Shown here: positions 54,679 through 60,869 of the stretch, piece by piece | Layout: each line of letters starts with the position of its first letter | Numbering within the stretch: position 1 is the first letter of the stretch | Source of the DNA: Psococerastis gibbosa | Lineage: Eukaryota; Arthropoda; Insecta; Psocodea; Psocidae | DNA: 64,000 nucleotides | Assembly (NCBI GenBank): GCA_963971405.1 | Contig: OZ020491.1 | Span: 3,974,910 to 4,038,909 of the forward strand | Direction of reading: 5' to 3' | Notes under the pieces: generated by a model | The model's database searches: none | What the model saw: only the letters and a program-made list of their open reading frames with translations | What the model was told of the DNA's origin: nothing | Made by a program: the position numbers and the translations under genes

Positions 54679-55067
54679 GCTTTAGACGGTCCCTGAGCCG
54701 CCTCGTTGTCCCGCATCCTGCAACTTGAGCACCTCTCCTGCTCATATATACCGTTTTACATCGGTTACATCGTTATACATCGTTTAGGATCCTCGTCTCC
54801 TCCTGAAACTTGTCTTCAGAAGCAGACATGAATGCTGTACTAGGTATACTCACAAGAAGAACTCTTCCGCCGGGCTTGTGCTGAAATTGTGCCTATTGAC
54901 GACGTCGGTTGTTTCGGTGCAGTTTCCGGTGTTCCACGCGTTACCACAGGATGTCCAAGGAAGTTCGGAACGGAACGAGGCGAACAAGAAGTACACAGCC
55001 CAGCTGATTATGGTGTTGTAGTACATCCCCATGTAAATGTCAATCAAGCAAATGGCGTATCCTATGC
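29814..55067 (-). CDS. SLC6 Na+/Cl--dependent monoamine (serotonin-like) transporter, TM3-TM12, partial
   Basis: Plasma-membrane symporter that recovers a small amine using Na+ and Cl- gradients. Eight - strand exons (55067-54854, 54470-54332, 47161-47027, 43096-42868, 38835-38737, 38226-38081, 30997-30797, 29975-29814) join in phase into 441 codons. TM6 [17 protein letters not shown] and TM8 [19 protein letters not shown] match serotonin transporters best among SLC6 proteins I know. Residues matching known ion sites are kept: Gln and Ser of AAQIFFS, Asn and Ser of INCLTS (Na1/Cl-), and Asp-Ser of LGLDST (Na2). EL2 has the Cys pair in [12 protein letters not shown] and sequons NCT, NFS, NRS. 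The TM1-TM2 exons (with the Asp typical of amine carriers) are not in the readable part, so substrate is unproven. The tail may continue at 25.4, 7.5 and 6.5 kb. Confidence 0.9.
30797..30997 (-). CDS. SLC6 exon: TM10 and TM11
   Basis: Acceptor TGGGTTTCAG, donor CTG|GTGAGT, 67 codons. Reads [35 protein letters not shown] (TM10), [23 protein letters not shown] (TM11). Confidence 0.93.
31283..31830 (+). mobile_element. LINE C-terminal fragment, 3' UTR and (TTA)n tail
   Basis: [20 protein letters not shown], then after a one-base shift [18 protein letters not shown] and [20 protein letters not shown], typical of the end of CR1/Jockey-like RT proteins. Stop at 31587-31589, then the 3' UTR shared with 8525-8772 and a (TTA)n tail to about 31820. 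Inserted in the transporter intron opposite to the gene. Confidence 0.8.
31850..31950. repeat. TATTATATA-rich low-complexity stretch
   Basis: Runs of TAATAATA and ATATTATATTATA; no other content. Confidence 0.8.
32462..32650. mobile_element. hAT-like MITE with perfect 8-bp TSD
   Basis: 189 bp, ends CAAGGGCGGATCCAGCC and TTGGATCCGCCATTG, with a G tract near the left end and a C tract near the right. GATATAAG is duplicated exactly at 32454-32461 and 32651-32658. Confidence 0.9.
32690..32836 (-). pseudogene. MADF (Myb/SANT-like) domain N-terminal fragment
   Basis: From 32836 on the - strand: [20 protein letters not shown], then [20 protein letters not shown] and VLLRKMK. The spacing of Trp, LW, Tyr-N and R..A fits a MADF DNA-binding domain. 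The frame then runs into the MITE at 32650. MADF/SANT-like proteins accompany PIF/Harbinger transposases or occur as host DNA-binding proteins. Confidence 0.6.
33004..33190 (+). pseudogene. MADF domain fragment, inverted partner
   Basis: [38 protein letters not shown], then [17 protein letters not shown] and a stop. The peptide equals that of the - strand copy and extends it with the helix [13 protein letters not shown] expected in MADF domains. The first ~15 residues present in the - copy are missing here. Confidence 0.6.
34397..35331 (+). mobile_element. Helentron-like element with expanded GTCT array
   Basis: 935 bp, the longest copy. The tetranucleotide array spans 34518-34640 (mixed TGTC, TGTA units), explaining the extra length. 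G tract near 34738, C tract near 35215. Termini and T flanks as in the other copies. Confidence 0.82.
35332..36104. other. No gene recognised
   Basis: It contains a decayed segment (about 35640-35870: TATATCGATTTCAGG, CCGATTTTTATTAAACTTGG) of a type common in invertebrate interspersed repeats. Nothing else is identifiable. Confidence 0.45.
36105..37777. repeat. Tandem array of ~387-394 bp units built on foldback family A
   Basis: ACAATTTTTATAAT starts units at 36105, 36492, 36879 and 37273. Each has ~190 bp of flank (GCCACTTTCACCTGCAGGCG, ACCAGAGATGGACGGATTTA), the full left arm of the family A palindrome, and about 60 bp of its right arm, breaking at GATTTGGAGCGAC. Only the fourth unit keeps both arms. 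Confidence 0.9.
37466..37774. mobile_element. Foldback element, TAA TSD (family A, copy 2)
   Basis: 309-bp near-perfect palindrome, AGCTGGCCATTCACGAGGGC to its complement; TAA at 37463-37465 and 37775-37777. It is the intact member at the end of the tandem array. Confidence 0.88.
37785..38070. repeat. Repeat patchwork next to an SLC6 exon
   Basis: 37785-37895 is half of the palindrome at 46086-46256 (CTATTCCACTTGTCAATATT, GCATCAATAATAAGTCTCTA). 37898-38031 is the partner of 13215-13345. 38046-38068 is a terminus of foldback family A (GGCCGTGAATGGCCAGCTTA). Confidence 0.7.
38081..38226 (-). CDS. SLC6 exon: TM8 end and TM9
   Basis: Acceptor TTTGGTTTTAG, donor TAC|GTAAGT. Reads [30 protein letters not shown], then TM9 ([13 protein letters not shown]). 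LDST carries the Na2-site Asp and Ser. The donor lies 13 bp from a transposon terminus in the intron. Confidence 0.93.
38737..38835 (-). CDS. SLC6 exon: EL4 and first part of TM8
   Basis: Acceptor ACTTGTTTCAG, donor TTAG|GTAAGC. Reads [20 protein letters not shown] then [13 protein letters not shown]; the Gly codon is completed by the next exon. Phases 1 and 1 fit both neighbours. Confidence 0.92.
39136..40208. mobile_element. 181-bp insertion (8-bp TSD) that itself holds a Helentron-like copy
   Basis: AGATAGAA occurs at 39128-39135 and 40209-40216. Once the 892-bp Helentron-like copy is removed, 181 bp remain (39136-39275 plus 40168-40208), starting TAGAATATTTATTTCCC and ending ATTATTATAAC. 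It is of unknown class, perhaps a SINE in reverse orientation. Confidence 0.6.
39276..40167 (-). mobile_element. Helentron-like non-autonomous element, near full length
   Basis: 892 bp, reverse orientation: AGAACCGGTCCGAG at the left (3' hairpin), GGAAAGC at the right. CAGA array at 39974-40055, G tract at about 39390. The poly-C counterpart is lost. Confidence 0.82.
40331..41300. other. No gene recognised; poly-C run and a dispersed repeat
   Basis: Poly-C at 40625-40638. At 41022-41240 GTGGACCTCCTGATTATAG, GATTCCGAACCACTTGGGGA and GGAGGTGACCAGGAC match 49809-49926. It is probably an inactive repeat of unknown class. Confidence 0.6.
41320..41535 (-). mobile_element. tRNA-derived SINE, full length
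   Basis: On the - strand the head carries an A-box-like CATGTAGAGTAGTAGTAGGG and a B box GGTTCGAGTCCC. The body has CCGGGCCTTCCCAGTTGGG and GGGCTTTATTGCC, and the tail is (TTTA)n. ~216 bp. Confidence 0.82.
41540..42860. other. Transporter intron, nothing recognised
   Basis: A - strand frame at 42471-42082 (129 codons, basic) and a + frame at 42315-42533 are open but overlap each other. Neither has recognisable motifs or splice support. Confidence 0.4.
42868..43096 (-). CDS. SLC6 exon: TM6 and TM7
   Basis: Acceptor GTTATTTTCAG, donor GAAG|GTAGAC. Reads [38 protein letters not shown], then [18 protein letters not shown] (TM7). It carries the Na1/Cl- residues. A diverged duplicate of its first half lies 224 bp upstream in transcription direction. 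Confidence 0.95.
43178..43320 (-). pseudogene. Duplicated SLC6 exon (TM6 half) with its own acceptor
   Basis: Preceded on the - strand by the same ATTTTCAG acceptor and starting [18 protein letters not shown], then [20 protein letters not shown]. After this the homology to TM7 is lost ([15 protein letters not shown]) and no matching donor is seen. Differences from the main exon include [11 protein letters not shown] to [11 protein letters not shown]. It may be a dead duplicate or, less likely, a mutually exclusive exon using an unseen donor. Confidence 0.75.
43350..43750 (-). repeat. 170-bp tandem repeats derived from an SLC6 TM6-TM7 exon
   Basis: ATATGTTCTTTTGATATAG starts units at 43353, 43523 and 43693, exactly 170 bp apart; a related start is at 43156. 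Translated on the - strand one frame reads [29 protein letters not shown], matching the transporter's [20 protein letters not shown] and INCLTSFLA. As 170 is not a multiple of three, the frame shifts in each unit, so the array cannot be translated as a whole. Confidence 0.85.
43760..45120. other. Transporter intron, no gene recognised
   Basis: A + frame at 43857-44093 (78 codons, [20 protein letters not shown]) is open but unsupported. An end fragment of the AGTAGAATC MITE family lies near 44842. Poly-C at 44518-44527. Confidence 0.4.
45125..45690. repeat. Direct duplication, ~286-bp period, two units
   Basis: CAGTTGCTGCTGAGCCTCCG occurs at 45255 and 45541. Both units also share GATAAATACGCGAATTTTCT, GCTAAGGCTGCTGGGGTC and AAACACGCGGTATAATTAAT. 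A short ATCTAAATCTAAA inverted segment lies inside each. Confidence 0.88.
46086..46256. mobile_element. 171-bp palindromic MITE
   Basis: CTATCTGTCAATAATCCGTC with TGTGCATCAA at the left, the complement at the right. The centre is TATAGATACTTAACTTATC-like. Half of it recurs at 37785-37895. Confidence 0.8.
46575..46850 (-). mobile_element. RTE-type LINE C-terminal fragment
   Basis: - strand frame: [40 protein letters not shown], the common tail of endonuclease-RT LINEs. The adjoining 46520-46640 sequence (GCCTCCACTCCCCTCGATCC) recurs at 61950-62068. Confidence 0.75.
46866..46985. mobile_element. AGTAGAATCC-end MITE fragment
   Basis: GAAGCAGTAGAATCC, GTTGACGCAACGTTTGGAAG and the right-end remnant ATCTACTGCT; see 7244-7448. 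It lies beside the transporter exon at 47027. Confidence 0.6.
47027..47161 (-). CDS. SLC6 exon: TM5 and EL3
   Basis: Acceptor CTCCTTGCAG, donor AAG|GTAAGA, 45 codons. [20 protein letters not shown] (TM5), [20 protein letters not shown] (EL3). Confidence 0.94.
47764..47980 (-). mobile_element. tRNA-derived SINE, full length
   Basis: Best copy of the SINE family. The tail is (TTAT)n at 47764-47775, the head at the right with GACATGTAGAGTAGTGGTAG and GGTTCGAGTCCCAC. It fits pol III internal promoter spacing. Confidence 0.85.
48195..48872 (-). mobile_element. Degenerate Helentron-like copy containing repeat R4
   Basis: Traces of the family: TTATTTTTTAGTCATTTCTA, CACCCCCCAAAGCAAAACTA, and the terminus CATCACAAAGCTTTCCTTAT. 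Repeat R4 (48546-48775) sits inside. Older than the six good copies. Confidence 0.65.
48546..48775 (+). repeat. Dispersed repeat R4, copy 2
   Basis: See 19924-20115. This copy keeps the site AATACAAATAATGTCCGAAA used to read the empty site of the insertion at 51645. Confidence 0.8.
49000..50700. other. No gene recognised; scattered repeat fragments
   Basis: A fragment at 49310-49500 (AGCCTTGCTTTGGCAATGG, CCGGTAACAAACCTGCTGA) looks like LINE 5' material. 49700-49721 is (AGT)n. 49809-49926 matches 41022-41160. 50405-50647 is an open + frame with [15 protein letters not shown], perhaps a LINE tail. Confidence 0.45.
50707..50885 (+). repeat. Dispersed repeat R4, copy 3 (diverged)
   Basis: TCAATGGTAAGCATGTC, ACATCGAGAAGAGTACCAGT and TTGCCAATGGCTAGAAATTC. 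A poly-C run follows at 50905. Confidence 0.7.
51504..51644 (+). repeat. Dispersed repeat R4, copy 4, left part
   Basis: It runs to ACGGAAACAAGACA and resumes at 52493 with AATAATTTCCGAAATCC after the Helentron-like insertion. Confidence 0.82.
51645..52492 (-). mobile_element. Helentron-like element with readable empty site
   Basis: 848 bp. It splits repeat R4 between A and AATAATTTCCG. Deleting it restores the R4 sequence (GACAAATAATTTCCG against TACAAATAATGTCCG in copy 2) with no base gained or lost. Thus the element runs GCTTTCC to GGTTCT on its own strand and enters between two Ts without duplication. Confidence 0.88.
52505..52662 (+). mobile_element. RTE-type LINE tail fragment
   Basis: Frame [46 protein letters not shown]. 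It is markedly GC-rich compared with its surroundings. The preceding ~18 bp are the R4 remnant. Confidence 0.8.
52780..53035. mobile_element. AGTAGAATCCGG-end MITE, copy 2
   Basis: Left GTCGAATCCGGAATTATAG, GCCGTGGTC; right GACCACGGCCTATCATCC, CGGAATCTACTGCTTC. Inside, GACATCTTAAGTGGAACTGC and TTGACGAAACGTTTGGAAGT. Confidence 0.78.
53830..54250 (-). mobile_element. Degenerate Helentron-like copy
   Basis: The order of segments is that of the family (GGGGAGTTTTTGGGGTGAGA, CCGTGAACAGACATCGGACT, ATTTTGCAAAAACCACTG, AAAGCTTACCTTATGC), but the sequence is heavily decayed. Lies in the transporter intron, 82 bp from exon 54332-54470. Confidence 0.5.
54332..54470 (-). CDS. SLC6 exon: TM4
   Basis: Acceptor TTATTTGCAG, donor AAG|GTAAGT. 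Reads [20 protein letters not shown], then [20 protein letters not shown] (TM4), VKSSGK. Joins the SPAEEFF end of the preceding exon as in SERT. Confidence 0.94.
54629..54676. repeat. (ATT)n microsatellite
   Basis: About 16 uninterrupted ATT units in the transporter intron. Confidence 0.95.
54854..55067 (-). CDS. SLC6 exon: TM3 and EL2
   Basis: Acceptor CTGTTTTCCAG, donor TT|GTGAGT. Reads [20 protein letters not shown] (TM3 with the Tyr-Tyr of the substrate site), then [17 protein letters not shown] and a short EL2 ending SPAEEFF. It opens two bases into a Gly codon, so a TM1-TM2 exon must precede it further right. Confidence 0.95.
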
Positions 55068-55519
55068 CTGGAAAACAGAAGAAGTAGATGTCTAATTAGT
55101 AGGCAAGCCCAGCGTTGCTAAAGAGGTGGATGGAAAAGTTAGAAACCGGATAACGTAATAGCGAACAAGAAGTAACCCAAATATCCAAAACGTTGTGTTA
55201 AACATCGGTTATAATATAGAATGGGTCGCGCTCAACCTGCCGGTAGCGGGAAACCATAGTGGAAATGTCAAGATAGTGGCAAAGGAAATGTTTCGAATTT
55301 GTAGGGTTGCTACATAAATAGAAGAAAATAGAGGCTAGTGAAAAACAAATGAACAATTCAACAGACAGGACTGACAAGAGAACACCGGCGCAGTACGTTT
55401 TGCGCACCTTCGGTCCCTAGTCATCTTAATAGCTTGATTTTGACTTTACGGGGCTTAGATTAGAGATCTTTATAAGAGAGATGAGGATTCGAGCGCACCA
55501 TATATTTTTTTTAATCTTG

Positions 55520-55909
55520 CAGCCCTATTATGGCGATTTGGGATTAACATAACACTAGGGTTTATTCAATTGTTTTAAACAGATGAGTGCAAAATGCGCG
55601 GGAAATTCAAATTGATAAATTAATCCTCGGCTATATTTTTGATGAGTTTTTAATTTTTTGTCCCTTAGATGAAGACACATTAATTAAAATTTTTATTATA
55701 TTTCAAAATTCTACCTGTACATTTTAATGTTTATTAGTATTTCCTTCAATTATAAAACAATGCAACCATTGTCCCTTACTCCAATAATTTATTAATTTGC
55801 ATTTCCCGCGCATATTTTAACACCGTCACGTGACACCTTATGCTAATGCGGTATTAAAAAATAAACCCCGGTGTTACGTTAATCCCAAATCGTCATAATA
55901 AGCCACCTG
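55520..55909. mobile_element. ~390-bp palindromic element abutting a MITE
   Basis: CCTATTATGGCGATTTGGGA, TTAACATAACACTAGGGTTT at the left; AAACCCCGGTGTTACGTTAA, TCCCAAATCGTCATAATAAG at the right. Preceded by the same GCGCACCATATAT, TCTTGCAG lead as the 5039 element. The right end runs straight into 55910. Confidence 0.75.
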
Positions 55910-56077
55910 CAGCCTGATCGAGGCGATTATAATACCGTGGTTAAATAAATACCCTCGGATGATAATTGTAAACAAACAAATTTTGAATAGCACTTTCCAT
56001 TATAAAATTATCTTGTTTACAATTTTAATAGCAGGGGATTAAATAAATACCGGTATTATAATCGCCTCGATCAGGCT
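55910..56077. mobile_element. Palindromic MITE, CAGCCTGATC family, copy 2
   Basis: Shares AACAAACAAATTTTGAATAG, CACTTTCCATTATAA and both arms with 5039-5207; the arms here read CTGATCGAGGCG rather than CTGATCATGGCG. Confidence 0.85.
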
Positions 56078-56316
56078 TCTGGTACGTTTTTTTCTATGGC
56101 TGGTCAATGGCCGCAGGTGTGAAAAAAATTAATCATGGCCGAAAGTGAAGCTATCTCCACCATATAGAACTCTGTTTATGACGCGAAACAACAGGGAACA
56201 CCTTCTTATCTGCTTTATTGCATGCGCTGTGGATAGCCATCCTGCCAGCCTGGTGTCAAGGAAAACGTCGGAATAGATAATAAATCCCTTGAAACACTAT
56301 TTAGGCTACATGACCT

Positions 56317-56497
56317 CAAGGCCGTAGCCAGGGGGGCTCATGGTAGTTCAAACCGCCCCCCCCCCCCCCCGAAATGAAATGGGTTGACACTAGATAGAAT
56401 CGGATTTTGAAAGGAAAAATTAAAACTGCTATATAATATCCAATGAAATTTCTGAACCCCCCCCCCCCCCCGATAAAAAATCCTGGCTACGGCCTTG
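56317..56497. mobile_element. hAT-like MITE with poly-C shoulders, copy 2
   Basis: Ends CAAGGCCGTAGCCAGG and CCTGGCTACGGCCTTG; flanking 8-mers CATGACCT and CATGGGCT agree at 6 of 8 positions. Two C runs inside. Inverted relative to 26889-27067. Confidence 0.78.
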
Positions 56498-56499
56498 CA

Positions 56500-57850
56500 T
56501 GGGCTCATTCCCATTATTCAATTCAAATATTCAACATATGTTATTGTTATGTGGGGACTAAAAAAAATGAAGAATAGCCTAATGTGTATACATTTTAAAC
56601 GTACTATCCTTCGGATAGAGGGGGGGGGGGGTATTTAATAGTAATAAAGTATTAAACTGACAGACCGACATTTCGTTTAAAAAAAAAAAAACACATTTTT
56701 GTAAATTCGTTGACATCTCGATATCGATAATTTCTACCTCACAAAGCTGTCCTGCTGATACTTATACGGTATCGGTATCATAATTATACAAGTTCATGGT
56801 GTTTCGGCTGGCCTAAAAATGTATGTGCCCCCCCCCCCCCAAGAAAATAAGTTCCCATTTCCTCTTTCGCGCCTAATAATAAGAAGCCTTCTTTATTAGT
56901 TCAATTTGGAATACAATCACTACTGATTATAGAACTGATCAAGAACCTATCTCTAGCCCTGAAATGTCGTGTGCATGATACGGTTATGGATTGCTGGGAG
57001 AGAGAGGGAGGGGAGGTGGCTGAAGCAAATGATATACATAGCTGATTCAGCAGTTGTGATTGAGCAATTCAGAGACTTATTAGATTATCGCGACTTCTTG
57101 GGACCTCTCTAAAACAAACCGACAACTTCATGTACAATATACATCTCTGCCTGCCCCCAGTCTCTCTACCCCCTATTTCCTATGGAGAAAATCAGGAGTT
57201 AAGACCAACGATAGGGGAGTGTGTGGTGCCCCGTAAAGGACGTAAACTCGTCTTGTTTTCGCTTCCTTAAATTAATATCTTCAGTGTTCTATTTGTTTCT
57301 GATCTTACGATTACTGACAAGAATTTTTTTCACTTGGCTAAAGGAATTGTAAAATCTGCCGTCAAGTCAGAATTCAAATACAATAGGTACTTGGTCATTG
57401 CATTAAGATGAGGGATGTTTTTGCAGAAAATCAGACTTGACATTAACGTTAAAAAATATATAGTATAACTTTATGGCAAGAGAACGCAATGCTGCATGGA
57501 CGGACACAGGGGGGGGGGGGCAGGGATGTAGCTGCGGCTGCCCCCCCCCCCAATTTGGTAAATCTATTGAAAGTTAATGTGTTACGCTCTGATTTAATCG
57601 ATACATGCATGTGTTTTTCCTATTTTGACTCTCACAACTACCACCGCCCCCCCCCCCAATTACTTCGGAGGTATCGGACAGTTTGACCCTCCAAACGCGT
57701 TCTCATGTTCCACCGCCAACGCTGTGCGCACTACCAATAAACTACCTGCTGTGAACACTGAACAGGCATTGTTTTTGGCGGATTCCACTTGGTACGGTCG
57801 TTGACATTTACATAATATCTACAGTACTGTAGCCGTAGAATGTCAAAGTA
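56500..57850. other. No gene recognised; poly-G/C tracts
   Basis: A decayed Helentron-like end at about 56640-56770, C or G tracts at 56620, 56828, 57510, 57541 and 57647, and a GGACGGACACAGG start at 57500 like that of other poly-G elements. No exon of the transporter's TM1-TM2 could be found here. Confidence 0.5.
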
Positions 57851-57869
57851 TGTACCTAATTGTCTTATT

Positions 57870-58400
57870 CAGAAATGGGCGCCATGTTGGGGCCTTGCCT
57901 CATCCTGGAAGAAATCCACCGCACGACTTTGGCTTGGAGTAATGCCAGTCTAGACTCCTGGAGCTACAATACAAACTGTCTCAGATATCCACCTGGCACC
58001 TACAATGGGTCCCTGGCCACTGTGACATCCGTGAGAACGAGGAGGCTGACAAACTAGCAAAGGCCAACTACCGCAACCTCTACATCCTCTCCCCTTCTCC
58101 ACCACTTGCAAACTGATACAAGCAAATGCCAAGAACGCGAGGAGATGCCTGGAGAGTAAGAGCAGCTGGCAAACTATGGGTTCCGCTCCTAGCAAAAACC
58201 ATCGCCAGCAGGGACATCGCTATGGAAGCGTTCCGAATGACCACAGGACACGACTGCCTCCAGAGCTACCGAATGCCCCCTCTGCTTCCATGGGAAGGGG
58301 AATGCCGATCACCTATTCAACTGCACTGGCATTGAGGTAGAAAACCGAACTGAGACACAGAAGGGGTTGGCCCAGCTCCACTAAGCAGCACGACGTGAAA
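57870..58400 (+). mobile_element. LINE RNase H and zinc-knuckle fragment
   Basis: STWHLQWVPGHCDIRENEEA then DKLAKANY is the last RNase H block. Further on CPLCFHGKGNADHLFNCTGI gives the terminal finger. Stops and at least two frame changes show it is dead. Confidence 0.82.
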
Positions 58401-58861
58401 TGGCCTGCCAGCCAAGGACGGACGTTAACTGCAGAAGAAGAAGAAGGCTTGGAGTATTACACGCAGTACTACGAAATGAAATTAATTAAAGAGGAAAATG
58501 TCAGAAAGAAAAGTAAATGAAAATCTGAAAGTATTGCGGAAGTACGAGACATGATACTGCAAAACGAAGGCAATTTCCAGCAAGAAAATCCTTCTCAGCA
58601 GCGGAGGGATAGGCTTGCAGTTTGTTTCCGGTGCAAAAAAAGTAAAAAAAAAAGGTTGACTTTTTATTGCTAAAGGTTTCTAAAAAAAAAACTTCTTTAT
58701 TTTTCAACTACAGAAATATTCGCTGGTGAAATAAAACAAGGTCTTGAGCACAACTACGTTCAGAGTTTTACATTGTATGGTAGATATAACACTGATATTA
58801 AATTAACTTTGCTAAAGAGATAACCTCCTCATTACAACCTAAATTAAAGGATATAAAAACT

Positions 58862-58938
58862 GGACTTGCAGGGATTCGAACCCACGATCTCCACCTGACT
58901 GGGGCGTCGTCTTAACCGCTGGACCACAAGCCCCGACA
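58862..58938 (-). pseudogene. tRNA-like sequence (possible Thr-AGT type)
   Basis: The - strand GGGCTTG...CAAGTCC forms a 7-bp acceptor stem with one G-U; GTGGTCCAGCGGTTAAGAC gives the D arm, GGTTCGAATCCC the T loop. The base before the anticodon is C not U and the T stem has only three good pairs, so a pseudogene or SINE head is likelier than a working tRNA. Confidence 0.5.
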
Positions 58939-58990
58939 AGCGCATCCAATCTAAATCCTCTACTTATATGCTCTTATTGACATGATTCGT

Positions 58991-58991
<1 letters not shown>

Positions 58992-59029
<38 letters not shown>
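58992..59029. repeat. (AAT)n microsatellite
   Basis: About 12 units of AAT; a second AATAATAATT-rich patch lies at 59175-59200. Confidence 0.92.
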
Positions 59030-59378
59030 CACTTCACTTTTTCACTTTTTTCCTTGACCGGTAACCCCGGACAAGGTGCATATATTGAGAACAACAATTT
59101 GTTATTAATCAGCATTATCACGCTCAAGCTTCCGCTTATCGAGCGATCATAGTGCAGTGGCTCTGCAAGATATAAATATAATTAATAATAATTAATAATA
59201 ATAAACCATTATATAGTACTCACTCTAGCTTTCTGCAATGAGTGAGATCCTTCTGAACTCTGAAGGATGTATTTATATATATTTATTATTTATACTATTA
59301 TATATTATTATATATTGATGTAAAATTATATGTATAATGAAATGGCTAATAGTCTGTATTTAAAATTAAGTATTTTTT

Positions 59379-60712
59379 TTATTCTTTTTTTATTTTCCCT
59401 ATTTTGTTCAATTCTTTTAGTTTAAGTGGCAATTTGTTAAATATCTCTGGTAAAACTGTTTCATTGAGGCGTCTGCCGTACTTATTATGTGTTATAGGAA
59501 TATTTTGTCTCAATGTGTCTACGTTTCTCAGTTGCCTCTTATTCTGTGTGTTTCCAACAATTTTGCTTAAATACATAAAATAGTTATTCTTTATTATAAG
59601 ATATTTGTACAGTTTTCCTATTGGTAGTATATCTAGAAATCTGTATTTTTCGTCTATATTTTTAAATTTTTTGTTTAATTTATTAGATAGCATGTTTTTT
59701 ACTATTTTATTTTGCATTTTTTGTATTTTTGTGAAATAGCTGTTGTTATCTCTCCCCCAAGTTTGTATTCCATAATTTAATCCCGATTCTATTAGTGCAC
59801 GGTAAATCATTTTTAGGGTTTTTAGCGGAAGGCAATATTTTAATTTTTGTATGGCACAACACCCGGACCTCATTTTTTTGTATATACAATCAATTTGATT
59901 CTGCCATGTTAGTCTACTGTCCAATATTAACCCAAGGTATTTATGCTCCTCCTTAATCTCTATTTCTTCTACACAGTCACAGTTTTTTGAGTTTGTTTGG
60001 TGAAGACAGTGATGAGTGTGGAAAATAAATTTTTTCCTCTTATAAACCGGTCCCCTGTTTCGCATGTGAACAATTTTTGTTTTATTGCAGTTTATCGTGA
60101 CACCCACATCGTGTGTTAGTTTCTGTAGTTTTCTTATTATTTTGTTCATTTCTTTTGATGCTTCTTCTGCGCTGTCATTTACTATTACTATGGCAATGTC
60201 ATCAGCAAACATAAATAATTCTGCTCCTAGAAGTTTTGGTATTGAGTTGGTTGTAAGTATATACAATAGGGGTCCGATTTTACTACCCTGGGCCACACCG
60301 GACTCCCAAGCTTTCAGTTTTCCAGTTTTTTCATTCAGGCGCACCGTCGCTTTTCTATTTCTTAAATAATCTTGAAACCATTCAAGTTCAATCCCCTTCA
60401 CTCCTATTTCACTTAAGCTTGTAATTATGTTATTATGGGGAAGGACGTCAAAGGCCTTCGAAAAATCTACAAACAAGACGAATGCTTGCTTATTTGAATG
60501 TAATGCTTTGTTAATGTACTCAGTAAAATCGCTTAGACACATCTCCGCACTTTTTTTTCTTTGAAACCCATATTGGTTGGGAGTAATAATTTTATTGCGG
60601 TCTATGTAGGACGTTAATTGGTTATGCACAACTTGTTCTAGGACTTTTTCTGCTAAGCTTAGTAAGCTGATTGGTCTATAATTTTTTATGTCGTTATGCT
60701 TTCCGGATTTGT
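59379..60712 (-). mobile_element. 5'-truncated LINE reverse transcriptase, open frame
   Basis: About 440 codons read without a stop from the YKSGKHNDIKNYRPISLLSL block at 60712 to the end. RT blocks in order: NQYGFQRKKSAEMCL, FVDFSKAFDVLPHNN (first catalytic Asp), GVAQGSKIGPLLY, FADDIAIV (catalytic Asp pair), HKYLGLILDSRLTW. The C-terminal part ends ITHNKYGRRLNETVLPEIFN. Non-LTR retrotransposon, CR1/Jockey-like; the endonuclease and the N-terminal RT blocks are missing, cut at an AAT run (60715-60731). The open frame suggests a fairly recent insertion. Codons are AT-rich. Confidence 0.93.
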
Positions 60713-60869
60713 AAATAATAATAATAATAGTTTATATTTGAGCCATCAACAGATCAGGTCCACAATGATGACACTTACATGGTACAGTACACGCAACCAA
60801 AAAATACACACAAAGGCTTTTAGAAAAACAAAATATGTAAATGACTAAGAACTAAAACTACATAAATCA

